Assembly (NCBI RefSeq): GCF_000720765.1
Contig: NZ_JODC01000034.1
Span: 1-48,298, forward strand
DNA from: Streptomyces sp. NRRL S-646
GTDB lineage: Bacteria; Actinomycetota; Actinomycetes; Streptomycetales; Streptomycetaceae
Direction: 5' to 3'
Length of the DNA: 48,298 bases
The notes beneath the pieces were generated by a model. The model made no database searches. It saw only the letters and a program-made list of their open reading frames with translations, and was not told the DNA's origin. The translations under genes were made by a program, and so were the position numbers. Below, piece after piece: positions 10,645 to 19,248 of the stretch. Numbering within the stretch: position 1 is the first letter of the stretch; each line of letters starts with the position of its first letter.

Positions 10645-12537
10645 TCAGGTTCTCCGCAGGACTCGTCCTGCGCCGGCCGCGACGGTGGTGGCCAGCAGCC
10701 AGCCGGTGCCGATGAGGATGATCCCCACCCACTGCATGGCCCCGGACGGCTCGTATGCCCGTTCCTGGCCGAGGTCGACCAGTGGCAGTAGGAGATCGAG
10801 GGTGTAGATGACGGGCTGGAAGCGCGGATAGGGTCCGCCGCCCACGGGTTCGGGGTGCCATGTCCCGAAGAGTGCGGAGCCGGTGGCCAGCAGGCACACC
10901 AACAGCCATACGGCCCGCAGCGGGCGGTATCCGTAGCCGACCGCGGCGTCCTGCAGCAGGCTCCACAGCCGGGCGGGGAAGGCGAGGGTTGGCCGCAGGC
11001 TGCGCTGCTTGACGACCAGGACGGTCCGGGCGTCGGCGTCCCGGCCGTGGCGTTGGTAGACAGCGGCCAGTTGCTCGTAGGGCTGGGGCTTGAAACCCTC
11101 CGGGTCCCGCATCAACCAGGGGAGGCGTTCCGCGGCGGGCAGGGTGGGACGCAGCATGTCGTACACGGTGCCGTCCACTCTGAGGGATGTCGGCCAGTGG
11201 GCAGGGCTGTCCCGGATCAGCATCACTTTGGTTCGGCTGAGGGCAACGTGTCCCTTGGGTGACTGCGCGAACTGCAGGGACAGTTGGGCCGCCGTCGTGC
11301 CCCGGCAGGCGAGGGCCTCCTCTGCGCCGGCCGCGTCCAGGATCGCTCCGTGAAAGGACACGTAACTGCGGACGGTGGCATTGCTGATGCCGATCCTGCC
11401 GTGAGCGGTCAGGCCGCGACCGAGGTGTGCCACCCCGCCCACGTCGATCCCGTTGGCGCTCAGGGCGCTCGAGTCGCCCCCGGGTGCCGTCAGTTCGGCC
11501 CCGTCCAGCAGGAGCGAGCCGCCGATCCGGGCGTCGCACAGGTCGACGGTGCCGTGCGCGGAGAGGCCGTTGCGGCAGTCGAGGTCGCCGCCTATGTGTG
11601 CGCGGGCCGCCGTGAGCGCCGTACCCGCAGGGTGGTTCAGGCGGGCGCCCTTGAGGACGACGCTGCCGCGTATCGAGGTGTCCGCGAGGGTGATCGGTCC
11701 GTCGACGACGAGCCCCCGCTCGGCCTGGATATCGCCTCCGATCTGGGCGCAGCCCAGATGAAGCGCGTAGTCGCCCGCGTCCAGGCCCGGGCCCGTGAGG
11801 GTCGCGTCGAGGAGCTCCAGCGACGCCCCGATCGAGGCCCCGCAGAGGTTGACCGTTCCAGCGCAGGAGAAGCCGCGACCCATGTACAGGCCGCCGCCGA
11901 CGGTGAGCTCGGACATCTGGAGATTTCCCCTGGGGGTGCTGATCGTCGCTCCCCGGAGTATGAGCAGGTCCTGCACGCGGGCATTGGTCAGGTAGAAGGT
12001 GCCTGCGCATTCCAGACCGGTCGCCGACAGGGATTCGTCCACGGCGACGGACCGGGCGTCGATGGCGGCTTCCCCGGGGCCGGGGCGGACCTTGGTGCCG
12101 TCGAGGGAGAGATGGGTGCCGACGGTCAGCGAGCGCAGGTCCAGTGTCCCGTTCGCCGTGCAGCGGGTGACCTTGAACTCCCGGGCGACCCGCACACTGT
12201 GCGCCCGCAGCCCGGGCAGCCGGCACTCGTCGAGTTCGAGCGCCTCCAACTGTGCGCCGTCCAGGTGCGGCGTCCCGTCGAGTCGGCACCGCCGCAGGCG
12301 TACGGCGCCGCGTACGACGCCCTCGGACAGGTCCAGCTCCCCGCGTATCCGCACGCCCCGCAGCCGGAGCCGGGCGAGGTGGCCCGAGCGCGGGGGCGGA
12401 GTGATCAGCAACAGCTGGCGCACGGCCTCTCCCCGTACCTCCGGCACACCCTCGCACCACTCGCCGCGCCGGTAGGCCTCCCACATCCGGCACTCGCCCT
12501 CGTCCCACCCCGTCGGTGGGTCGTCATCGTCCGCCAC
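10645..12537 (-). CDS. Membrane-anchored repeat protein (beta-helix-like), function unknown
   Basis: The product is 630 aa. Residues ~50-420 are repeating units of about 20-25 residues of the type IGGSLLLDGAEL, VRGAVRLRRCRL and IRGSVVLKGARL. This pattern is expected of a right-handed beta-helix, like bactofilin or pentapeptide-like folds. The last ~100 residues carry two to three hydrophobic helices (AVWLLVCLLATGSALFGTW near 540 and WVGIILIGTGWLLATTVAAG near 603). Homologues are often labelled membrane-associated oxidoreductase, but I see no cofactor motif. The start is GTG 12537 with a GAGGGGGA-type site just upstream. A 70-aa ORF follows at once. Confidence 0.72.
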   Translation of the reverse strand: MADDDDPPTGWDEGECRMWEAYRRGEWCEGVPEVRGEAVRQLLLITPPPRSGHLARLRLRGVRIRGELDLSEGVVRGAVRLRRCRLDGTPHLDGAQLEALELDECRLPGLRAHSVRVAREFKVTRCTANGTLDLRSLTVGTHLSLDGTKVRPGPGEAAIDARSVAVDESLSATGLECAGTFYLTNARVQDLLILRGATISTPRGNLQMSELTVGGGLYMGRGFSCAGTVNLCGASIGASLELLDATLTGPGLDAGDYALHLGCAQIGGDIQAERGLVVDGPITLADTSIRGSVVLKGARLNHPAGTALTAARAHIGGDLDCRNGLSAHGTVDLCDARIGGSLLLDGAELTAPGGDSSALSANGIDVGGVAHLGRGLTAHGRIGISNATVRSYVSFHGAILDAAGAEEALACRGTTAAQLSLQFAQSPKGHVALSRTKVMLIRDSPAHWPTSLRVDGTVYDMLRPTLPAAERLPWLMRDPEGFKPQPYEQLAAVYQRHGRDADARTVLVVKQRSLRPTLAFPARLWSLLQDAAVGYGYRPLRAVWLLVCLLATGSALFGTWHPEPVGGGPYPRFQPVIYTLDLLLPLVDLGQERAYEPSGAMQWVGIILIGTGWLLATTVAAGAGRVLRRT

Positions 12538-12770
12538 CCGAGTCCCCCTCTTTGCAGTGACGCCGATCGAGTATCACGTTGCTGCCCACGCGGGGGAAGG
12601 AGTATCCGGGCTCCGTATGGAGGACTGGTCGGTCGCCCACCAGAAGCTGGCCCTGGCCCACCGCGGTGCCGGCGACCAGTAGCGGGCACTGCACTCGGCG
12701 ACCCGGAATGATGGGCTGTCCGTCCTTGATCAGGCGGCACAGGTGGCCCGCCGGTACGGGCTTACTGGCC

Positions 12771-13463
12771 CTAACAAAGGCGTTGGACGTGCCGATGGGT
12801 GATCAGGCAGACGGCAAGTCCGAGGAAGGCTTCGTGGATGTCGTCGCGTCGTTCCCAGCGGATGCGTAGGCGTCGGAAGCCGTGCAGCCAGGAGATAGTC
12901 CGCTCGACGACCCAGCGGAAGGTGCCAAGTCCAAGTTCGCCGCCCTCGGCGCCGGCGGCGGCACGCGCCGCGCGGCGGGCCTGACGTCGTTGCGGTTGCC
13001 GCCGGTCAGCGACACCGCGAGCGGGATGCCCTGGCCGTCGGTGATGACGTGGTGCTTGCTGCCCGGGCGTGCGCGGTCGACCGGGCTGGGTCCGCTTTTG
13101 GGCCCCTGCGCGCTGCCCGGACGTGGGAGGAGTCGATCACCGCCCGCGACCAGTCCAGCTGGTTCTTCGAGCGCAGCTTGTTCAGCAGTAGCTGGTGCAG
13201 TTGGTCCCAGACGCCGGCCTCATTCCAGGCCGCCAGGCGACGCCAACAAGTCATGCCCGAGCCGAAGCCCAGCTCCTGGGGCAGGTACTCCCACTGAATG
13301 CCGGTGTCAGGACAAACAGGATCCCGCACAAAGCCTGCCGGTCCGGCACTCGAGGTCTGCCCTCGACCAGCTTCGGGCCCGGCTCGGGCAGCAACGGCTC
13401 GATGAGCGACCACAGTTCGTCCGACACGATCCACGGCTGCGACTGGCGCTTCCCCATGCTCAC
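12771..13463 (-). pseudogene. IS5-family transposase, frameshifted and internally deleted
   Basis: The frame opens at 13463 with IVSDELWSLIEPLLPEP. It shifts near 13310 to GIQWEYLPQELGFGSGMTCW and the catalytic AVIDSSHVRAARRGPK, shifts again near 13100, and reaches VSLTGGNRNDV. About 50 codons of the DDE core are then missing before the conserved end RWVVERTISWLHGFRRLRIR, which stops at 12771. At least two single-base shifts and one deletion make it non-functional. It lies directly beside a second broken transposase. Clear terminal inverted repeats were not found. Confidence 0.85.
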
Positions 13464-13500
13464 ATCAACGAGCGATCAATCTGTTGGTGATCTTGGGTGG

Positions 13501-14261
13501 TCAGACGATGGTGAATCCTGCTGTGGTGCAGAGAGTCTGAAAGCGAGATGCGCGGCGGGTCGATGAGGTGGTGTCCTGCCAGTCAGCGAGGCGGCTGAGG
13601 TTGCAGGCCATGGCTGTCAGGACATGCTGCACGTGTGTGCGGGCCAGGCCTCGATAGCGGGCTCTGCGCAAGCCGTGCGCTCGGACGCATTGTGAGAGCG
13701 TGGCCTCGATGCCTGCGCGGATCGCGTACCGACGCTGCCACTGCTCGGTCTGCTGGTCGAGCCGATTGCGCATCTGGATCTCATGCAGTGCCCGCGGCAG
13801 CACTGCGACGGAGCGGGGGCCTGTGGCTGAGGAGGTGCACCGGGCGCGGTCTGGGCAGGGCCGTCGGTACGCTGTCGGCCCCGCCCCTTGAGCAGCCCGG
13901 CCGCCACCAAGCGGTCCAGCATCAACTGCAGCAGCTGATCCGCCCGGTCGCCCTCGGCCAACCGGGCCCGGAACTCGCTGAGCATCGAAAAGTCGAATCC
14001 CGGATCGTCCAGTTCAAGGCCGAGCCCGTACTTCCAGTCGATCCTCGTGCGCACCGCATCCGCCGCCGCACGGTCCGAGAGGTTCTCCGCGAACTGCAGC
14101 ACCGACACCAGCGCCAACTGCCCCGGCGAGAAACCCGGTCGGCCATCGACCGGATACAGATGAGTGAAGTCCTCGTCAGCGAACACGACATCCAGCCGGT
14201 CCCGCATCAGCATCACCGGCGTCCCCTTCGGACACGCCGCCCACGCCGTCCGGACCGTCAT
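13501..14261 (-). pseudogene. IS1182-family transposase, internally deleted
   Basis: The N-terminal third, from ATG 14261, is well preserved (LYPVDGRPGFSPGQLALVSV, DWKYGLGLELDDPGFDFS, LSEFRARLAEG) up to about 13880. The C-terminal end, read in another frame from about 13820 to 13501, has AGIEATLSQCVRAHGLRRAR, then GLARTHVQHVLTAMACNL. The central DDE catalytic region of several hundred residues is missing. This is a dead element abutting the IS5 remnant at 12771-13463. The insertion order cannot be read. Confidence 0.82.
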
Positions 14262-14407
14262 CGGGGGAATTCGCTGGAAACTTACCGGACGCATCGACAC
14301 CGTCCACCGCCCCAAACCGAGGCCACCCCGCCACCGACCAGCCAACCACCACCGGCGACCGCCGTCACCACCCCGCCAAGATCACCAACAGAGTCACGGC
14401 ATTGGAC

Positions 14408-16093
14408 CTAGGCGTCGATGATGACCGGGATGACGAGGGGCTTGCGACGGTGGGTGCGGAACGCCCAGTTCGCCACGGCGCGGGCGACGAGTTGTTCGAG
14501 TTGACGCGCGTCCCCGACGCCTTCCTCGGCCGCGGTGGCCAGGGTCTTCTCGATGACGGGGATGACCGGCTCGAAGGTGGCGTCGTCGTGGACGAAGCCG
14601 CGGGCCAGGAAGTCGGGGGCCTCGGCGAGGGCGCCGGTGTCCGCGTCGACGATCGCCACCACCGTGACCACGCCTTCGGCGGCGAGGGTGAGGCGGTCCT
14701 TGAGGGACGCTTCGGTGGCGCCGCCGACTTCCATGCCGTCCACGTAGACGTTGCCGGCGGGAACCTTGCCGGTGATGGATGCGTGCCCGTCGACGAGGTC
14801 GACGACGACGCCGTCCTCGGCGATGACGACCCGCTCAGGGTCGACACCGGTACGGATGGCGAGGTCGCCGTTGGCCCGCAGGTGGCGCCATTCGCCGTGC
14901 ACGGGCATGACGTTGCGGGGTTTGACGATGTTGTAGCAGTACACGAGCTCGCCGGCGCTGGCGTGTCCGGAGACGTGGACCTTGGCGTTGCCCTTGTGGA
15001 CCACGTGGGCGCCCCACCGGGTGAGTCCGTTGATCACCCGGTAGATGGCGTTCTCGTTGCCGGGGATGAGGGAACTGGCGAGCAGGACGGTGTCGCCCTT
15101 GCCGATGCGGATCTGGTGGTCGCGGTTGGCCATCCGTGACAGCGCGGCCATTGGTTCGCCCTGGGAGCCGGTGCACACCAGAGTGATCTTGTGGTCCGGG
15201 AGCTTCTCCAGCTCCTTCGTGCTCACGACCAGACCCGACGGGACCTTGAGATAGCCCAGGTCACGGGCGATGCCCATGTTGCGGACCATCGAGCGGCCGA
15301 CGAAGGCGACCTTGCGGCCGTGCTGGTGGGCGGCGTCCAGAACCTGCTGGATGCGATGCACATGGCTGGCGAAGCTGGAGACGATGACCCGGCGTGGCGC
15401 GGTGCGCATCACCTGCTCGATCGCCGGGTTCAGCTCACGCTCGGAGGTGGTGAAGCCGGGTACTTCGGCGTTGGTGGAGTCGGTGAGGAACAGATCCACG
15501 CCCTCCTCGCCGAGGCGGGCGAAGGCGCGCAGATCGGTGATGCGGTCGTCGAGAGGGAACTGGTCCATCTTGAAGTCGCCAGTGTGCAGCACCATCCCGG
15601 CCCGAGTGCGGATCGCGACCGCGAGGCTGTCGGGGATGGAGTGGTTGACCGCCACGAACTCGCAGTCGAAGGGCCCGAAGCCACGCCGGTCGCCCTCCCG
15701 CACTCGCACCGTGCGCGGCCGGATTCCGTGTTCCTTGAGCTTGGCCTCCAGGAACGCCAGCGTCAGCTTGGAGCCGACGACGGGAATGTCGGACCGCTCG
15801 CGTAGCAGGTACGGCACGCCGCCGATGTGGTCCTCGTGGCCGTGGGTGAGGACCACGGCCACGATGTCGTCCAGCCGGTCCCGGATCGAGGTGAAGTCCG
15901 GCAGGATCACGTCCACGCCGGGCTGGGTCTCCTCGGGGAACAGCACGCCGCAGTCGACGATGAGCAGCTTGCCCGTGTGCTCAAAGACGGTCATGTTGCG
16001 GCCGATCTCACCCAGGCCGCCCAGCGCGATGACCCGCAGCCCTCCTTCGGGAAGGGGCGGCGCGGCTTTCAGCTCGGGGTGCGGATGACTCAT
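14408..16093 (-). CDS. rnj: Ribonuclease J
   Basis: This 561-aa protein is full length for the family. It has a metallo-beta-lactamase core with LTHGHEDHIGG near residue 80 and further metal ligands in HTGDFKMD and HVSGHAS, then the beta-CASP region (FVGRSMVRNMG, VCTGSQGEPMAALSRMANRD) and a C-terminal domain. It acts as 5'-3' exonuclease and endonuclease in mRNA decay and rRNA processing. The start at ATG 16093 gives the usual MSHPHPEL beginning; an in-frame ATG at 16132 has AAGGAG upstream and is an alternative. The main Streptomyces copy, as I recall it, lies beside dapA and is closer to consensus. This one sits between IS debris and a cold-shock gene, so it is probably a paralogue. Confidence 0.93.
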   Translation of the reverse strand: MSHPHPELKAAPPLPEGGLRVIALGGLGEIGRNMTVFEHTGKLLIVDCGVLFPEETQPGVDVILPDFTSIRDRLDDIVAVVLTHGHEDHIGGVPYLLRERSDIPVVGSKLTLAFLEAKLKEHGIRPRTVRVREGDRRGFGPFDCEFVAVNHSIPDSLAVAIRTRAGMVLHTGDFKMDQFPLDDRITDLRAFARLGEEGVDLFLTDSTNAEVPGFTTSERELNPAIEQVMRTAPRRVIVSSFASHVHRIQQVLDAAHQHGRKVAFVGRSMVRNMGIARDLGYLKVPSGLVVSTKELEKLPDHKITLVCTGSQGEPMAALSRMANRDHQIRIGKGDTVLLASSLIPGNENAIYRVINGLTRWGAHVVHKGNAKVHVSGHASAGELVYCYNIVKPRNVMPVHGEWRHLRANGDLAIRTGVDPERVVIAEDGVVVDLVDGHASITGKVPAGNVYVDGMEVGGATEASLKDRLTLAAEGVVTVVAIVDADTGALAEAPDFLARGFVHDDATFEPVIPVIEKTLATAAEEGVGDARQLEQLVARAVANWAFRTHRRKPLVIPVIIDA

Positions 16094-16931
16094 ACCCTGA
16101 CGGTACCCGGAAAGCGGGACAGGGTGATCCATTGCCTGTGCGATCTCCTTCTCCCGACGCAGCGGGGCACCCGCAGCGTGCCTCGGCACGATCGGATCAC
16201 GCTGGCGACCGGGGACAGGGAGCGGTGAAAGCGGTACCACCTTCCGTGGCCGAACCGTTCGCCCGGTGCTGGAGACGACCTCGTGCACCCTGTCGTGTTT
16301 TCCGGCGTTCGCTTCCTCCCGGCGGGCCTCGGCACTGGTCCACTCGCAGTGGTCGAGACTCGGGTGTCCTCGGCGCTCAGGAGCAAGTGGGCTGAGAGGG
16401 CCCCGAGGCAGCTTCGCTGCGACGGGCAGACAGATGGCGGTGTCCCAGAAGCGCTTGCCCCCGCCCCGCCATGCAGGAAGCCGATGTGGTGACCCATCGA
16501 ACTCGACGACGAGGTCGCGCGGGGGCGGCCCGTCGGTCTCCAGCCGGTTCCGGGAAGTCGAAGGTGACGTCGTGTGAGGAGGGGCCGGTCACGCATGATC
16601 GGTGGGGCCCACCCGGAGAACAGCCGGCGGCGGGGCGAGGCCATGCCTCGCCGCAGCCTTATGCAGAAGAAGGGCGCGAAACTGCTTGATCATCATCGGC
16701 CGAGCCTTGCGGGCGATCCCGCCCTTCGTTCCGGGCTGGATGCTGGCGCGTTTTCGCTAGCGGTTACCGTCATGCCGTTATAGCGTTGTGATCAGCAGTC
16801 GTGGTTCCGAAGTTCCGTTCGCCCGTGATCGCCATCACGGGCATTCTTGCTGTTCAGCGCCTCTCCGGACCAGGGCGATCACCTCCCGGTCGCGCAGGGT
16901 GCGTGCCCGGTTTCCCTCAAAGGAGACAGTC
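16094..16931. other. 838-base intergenic region between rnj and the cold-shock gene
   Basis: No convincing gene is visible. The overlapping frames on both strands are compositionally odd and match no family. The last ~170 bases may be the leader of the cold-shock mRNA; TTATAG near 16777 resembles a -10 box, and AAAGGAGA at 16918-16925 is the ribosome site. The region may contain old gene debris that I cannot identify. Confidence 0.45.
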
Positions 16932-17135
16932 ATGGCCAAGGGCACAGTGAAGTGGTTCAACAGCGAGAAGGGCTTCGGCTTCATCGAGCAGGAGGGCGGC
17001 GGCCCCGACGTCTTCGCCCACTACTCCAACATCGCCAGCCAGGGCTACCGCGAGCTGCAGGAGGGACAGAAGGTCGAGTTCGACGTCACGCAGGGCCAGA
17101 AGGGCCCGCAGGCTGAGAACATCCGCCCCGCCTGA
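16932..17135 (+). CDS. Cold-shock protein (CspA family)
   Basis: The product is a 67-aa single cold-shock domain. It has the RNA-binding motifs [12 protein letters not shown] (RNP1-like) and DVFAHYSNI (RNP2-like), plus the family opening [11 protein letters not shown] and ending [10 protein letters not shown]. It is an RNA chaperone that melts mRNA structure. ATG 16932 has AAAGGAGA just upstream. A strong 12-base-pair terminator follows after 11 bases, so it is monocistronic. It neighbours a ribonuclease J on the opposite strand; both act on RNA, but the gap is large and no shared control is visible. Confidence 0.95.
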   Translation: MAKGTVKWFNSEKGFGFIEQEGGGPDVFAHYSNIASQGYRELQEGQKVEFDVTQGQKGPQAENIRPA

Positions 17136-17146
17136 CCGCGCCCCGG

Positions 17147-17186
17147 TAAGGGCCCGGCATCCCGGCTTCGGGGCGCCGGGCCCTTA
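17147..17186. terminator. Transcription terminator of the cold-shock gene
   Basis: TAAGGGCCCGGC at 17147-17158 is perfectly complementary to GCCGGGCCCTTA at 17175-17186. The 16-base loop can itself form a short CCCGG/CCGGG-type stem. This 12-bp GC-rich stem right after the stop codon is the clearest terminator in the window. Confidence 0.88.
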
Positions 17187-17367
17187 GAACTCCTAACGAA
17201 ATGATCTCCAAGGTGGTTTGGTCATTCCAGGACTGAAGATCCGGCGTGCGGGGCGGTTCGGCTGAAGCCCTGGCAAGGCGACAACGAGTTGTAGGCGGTG
17301 CACGCTGAGACGCGGAGAACTTAAATGCGTCGACAGCGCCCCACGGCGCCCGGCACAGTGGCCACCC

Positions 17368-18108
17368 GTGACGAGCAGTGAACTGTGGACCCGCGCGACC
17401 GCCGACCGCTACGACGCAGAGGAAGCCGAATCGTCCTCGGCTGCCGTTCTCGGACCGACTCTCGCCTTCCTCGCCGAACTCGCCGGAGACGGCCGGGCAC
17501 TGGAGTTCGCCATCGGAACTGGACGAGTGGGCGTCCCGCTCCGGGAACGCGGCGTGCCCGTTGTGGGCATCGAACTGTCTGAGCACATGGCAGCGGTCCT
17601 GCGGCGGAAGATCGACGAGGGCATGCTCCCCGTCGCCATCGGAGACATGGCCAGGACCCTCGTCTCCGGCGAGTTCACCCTGGTCTATCTCGTCTACAAC
17701 ACGATCACGAACCTCCTCACGCAGGACGAGCAGGTCGAGTGCTTCCGCAACGCCGCACGTCACCTGACGCCTGGTGGCCGATTCGTCATCGAGCTGGGCG
17801 TGCCGCCACTGCGATTCCTGCCGCCGGGGCAGGTCGCGGTCCCGTTCGATGTCTCCGACCGGCATCTCGGCTTCGACACCTTCGACCTGGTCGAGCAGAT
17901 TCTCGTCTCGCACCATCTCACCCTCGACGGCGAAGACGGCCGCTACCGCCGTGGCAACTCCCGGCACCGGTACGCGTGGCCGGCGGAGCTCGACCTGATG
18001 GCGCGGATCGCTGGGCTCGAACTGGAACGTCGCGTTGCGGACTGGGACGGGTCTGCGTTCACCCAGGACTCCGCGAAGCACATCTCCGTGTGGCGCAAGC
18101 CAGCCTGA
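17368..18108 (+). CDS. Class I SAM-dependent methyltransferase
   Basis: This 246-aa protein has a Rossmann-type SAM-binding motif I, ALEFAIGTGRVGVPL, near residues 49-63. The acidic residue ending the second strand is in VVGIELSEHM, and the post-motif is LTPGGRFVIELGVP. The acceptor is unknown; the layout (YDAEEAES start, C-terminal AKHISVWRKP) fits small-molecule methyltransferases of the UbiE type. The GTG at 17368 is used, but no good ribosome site is visible, so a slightly different start is possible. It stands alone, with IS debris on the downstream side. Confidence 0.82.
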   Translation: MTSSELWTRATADRYDAEEAESSSAAVLGPTLAFLAELAGDGRALEFAIGTGRVGVPLRERGVPVVGIELSEHMAAVLRRKIDEGMLPVAIGDMARTLVSGEFTLVYLVYNTITNLLTQDEQVECFRNAARHLTPGGRFVIELGVPPLRFLPPGQVAVPFDVSDRHLGFDTFDLVEQILVSHHLTLDGEDGRYRRGNSRHRYAWPAELDLMARIAGLELERRVADWDGSAFTQDSAKHISVWRKPA

Positions 18109-18139
18109 GGTCGGCACCAGGCCATCAACGTTGGCTGTG

Positions 18140-18225
18140 CCTGTCTTGAACTTTTGTCGGAAGTTCAGGCGTCGCCAGCAGATCAGTGCGCGTCCGAGGA
18201 CGAGGAAGGCTTTGGATGTCGTCGC
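18140..18225 (-). pseudogene. C-terminal scrap of an IS5-family transposase
   Basis: On the minus strand this short stretch reads TSKAFLVLGRALICWRRL, which resembles the C-terminal end of Streptomyces IS5-type transposases. Nothing recognisable precedes it and no intact stop follows. It lies at the junction between the methyltransferase gene and a 5'-truncated membrane protein, so an insertion probably removed the latter's start. Confidence 0.5.
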
Positions 18226-18250
18226 GGATCTCCCAGCCGCTCCCTTGTAC

Positions 18251-18712
18251 ATGGTGAATATGGGGATCCGGAGCCAGCAGGACTACCTGGAACACCGTTC
18301 GAAAGTGACGGCCACCGTCACGGACTGCACCCCGAAGTATTACTTCGACCAGGACGGAAACGTCGACTCCATGACGTACAAGTGCACCTACACGTGGAAG
18401 ATCGCGGGGCGTACCTACCATCAGCGGGACCAGGCGCTGAACACCGACAAGAAGGCCACGGTCCTGATCGACCCAGCCGATCCCTCCACCATGCTTCCCG
18501 ACCGGTTCGGCCTGCGCGCGTACGTCTGGGCATACCTGGTCGCCGCGTTCGCCCTGGCCCTTCCCGCCGGTGCTCTTCGCCTCTACCGCAACGCCTGGCA
18601 GCGCACCTTGACCCAGATGCAGCAGGCGCGGATGAGAGCTCGCGCTGCTGCCTCGGCATCAACCGGGTCGTCGACGACCTCCCCGTGGGCACGTACGCCG
18701 TCGACACGCTGA
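18251..18712 (+). pseudogene. DUF3592-like membrane protein, 5'-truncated
   Basis: The readable part is about 153 aa. It has a beta-rich extracytoplasmic-looking region with HRSKVTATVTDC, then YTWKIAGRTYHQRD and VLIDPADPSTMLPD, followed by one transmembrane helix (AYVWAYLVAAFALALPAGAL). DUF3592-type proteins normally also have an N-terminal helix, which is missing. The sequence just upstream is IS debris, and the ATG at 18251 has no ribosome site. The C-terminal ~20 residues are low-complexity and may lie past another junction. Confidence 0.5.
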
Positions 18713-18721
18713 TACCCGACA

Positions 18722-19024
18722 CCGAGCCCCGGGCCAGCAAGCGCCTCAACCGCCGACATCTCCACCGGCGGAGCAGGACTGACCCACCCCGTGGGCGCCG
18801 CTACCACCACCAACGCCGCCTCCGCACTCAGACTGAGCGATCAGACCGGGCGCCTCGCCGCCGGGTGCCGCGCCGACATCCTGGTCGTAGACGGTGACCC
18901 TCTGGCCGGCCTGGATGCCCTGCGGGCCGTGTGGCTCGTGCTGGCTGGTGGCCGTTTCCATATCCCGGACTCCGCAGCTCTGTCATGGGCCCAAGCAGCG
19001 GCCCGGCGCGGCGGAGCAGGCTGA
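18722..19024 (+). pseudogene. C-terminal fragment of an amidohydrolase-family protein
   Basis: In the frame ending at 19024 the sequence AGLTHPVGAATTTNAASAL, TGRLAAGCRADILVVDGDPL and VWLVLAGGR matches the C-terminal end of imidazolonepropionase-like amidohydrolases. There the last helices and the small beta-sandwich strand close the TIM barrel. The metal-binding barrel is absent, and no start or ribosome site fits. It abuts the DUF3592 fragment, so two unrelated gene ends have been joined. Confidence 0.6.
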
Positions 19025-19028
19025 TTGA

Positions 19029-19044
19029 CGAGCGCTGACGCTCG
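19029..19044. terminator. Short hairpin after the amidohydrolase fragment
   Basis: CGAGCG at 19029-19034 pairs with CGCTCG at 19039-19044 around a CTGA loop, four bases after the stop at 19024. It may be a leftover terminator of the lost amidohydrolase gene. The stem is short, so confidence is low. Confidence 0.3.
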
Positions 19045-19248
19045 AAGTGAACGAAGCCTGGTGGCTTTGTTCGCGAGTCCGAGAACGGTAGGCCGGCCGC
19101 CCGACGCCTGACAACGGCGGCTGCCGCCTCCTCCCGGACCGCCTGACTGCAAGATGCTCACCGGAATCGGTGATCACTACCGGCTCGTTGTCATCGCCAC
19201 CGCCCTGGGGTAGCCAGGTCCCGTAGCCGTGACCCGGTACTTCTCTGG

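Noticed and set aside
17198..17208. GAAATGATCTC, which recurs in reverse orientation at 44323-44333
   Set aside because: Only 11 bases long and without other matching flanks; could be an IS end but too short to claim.
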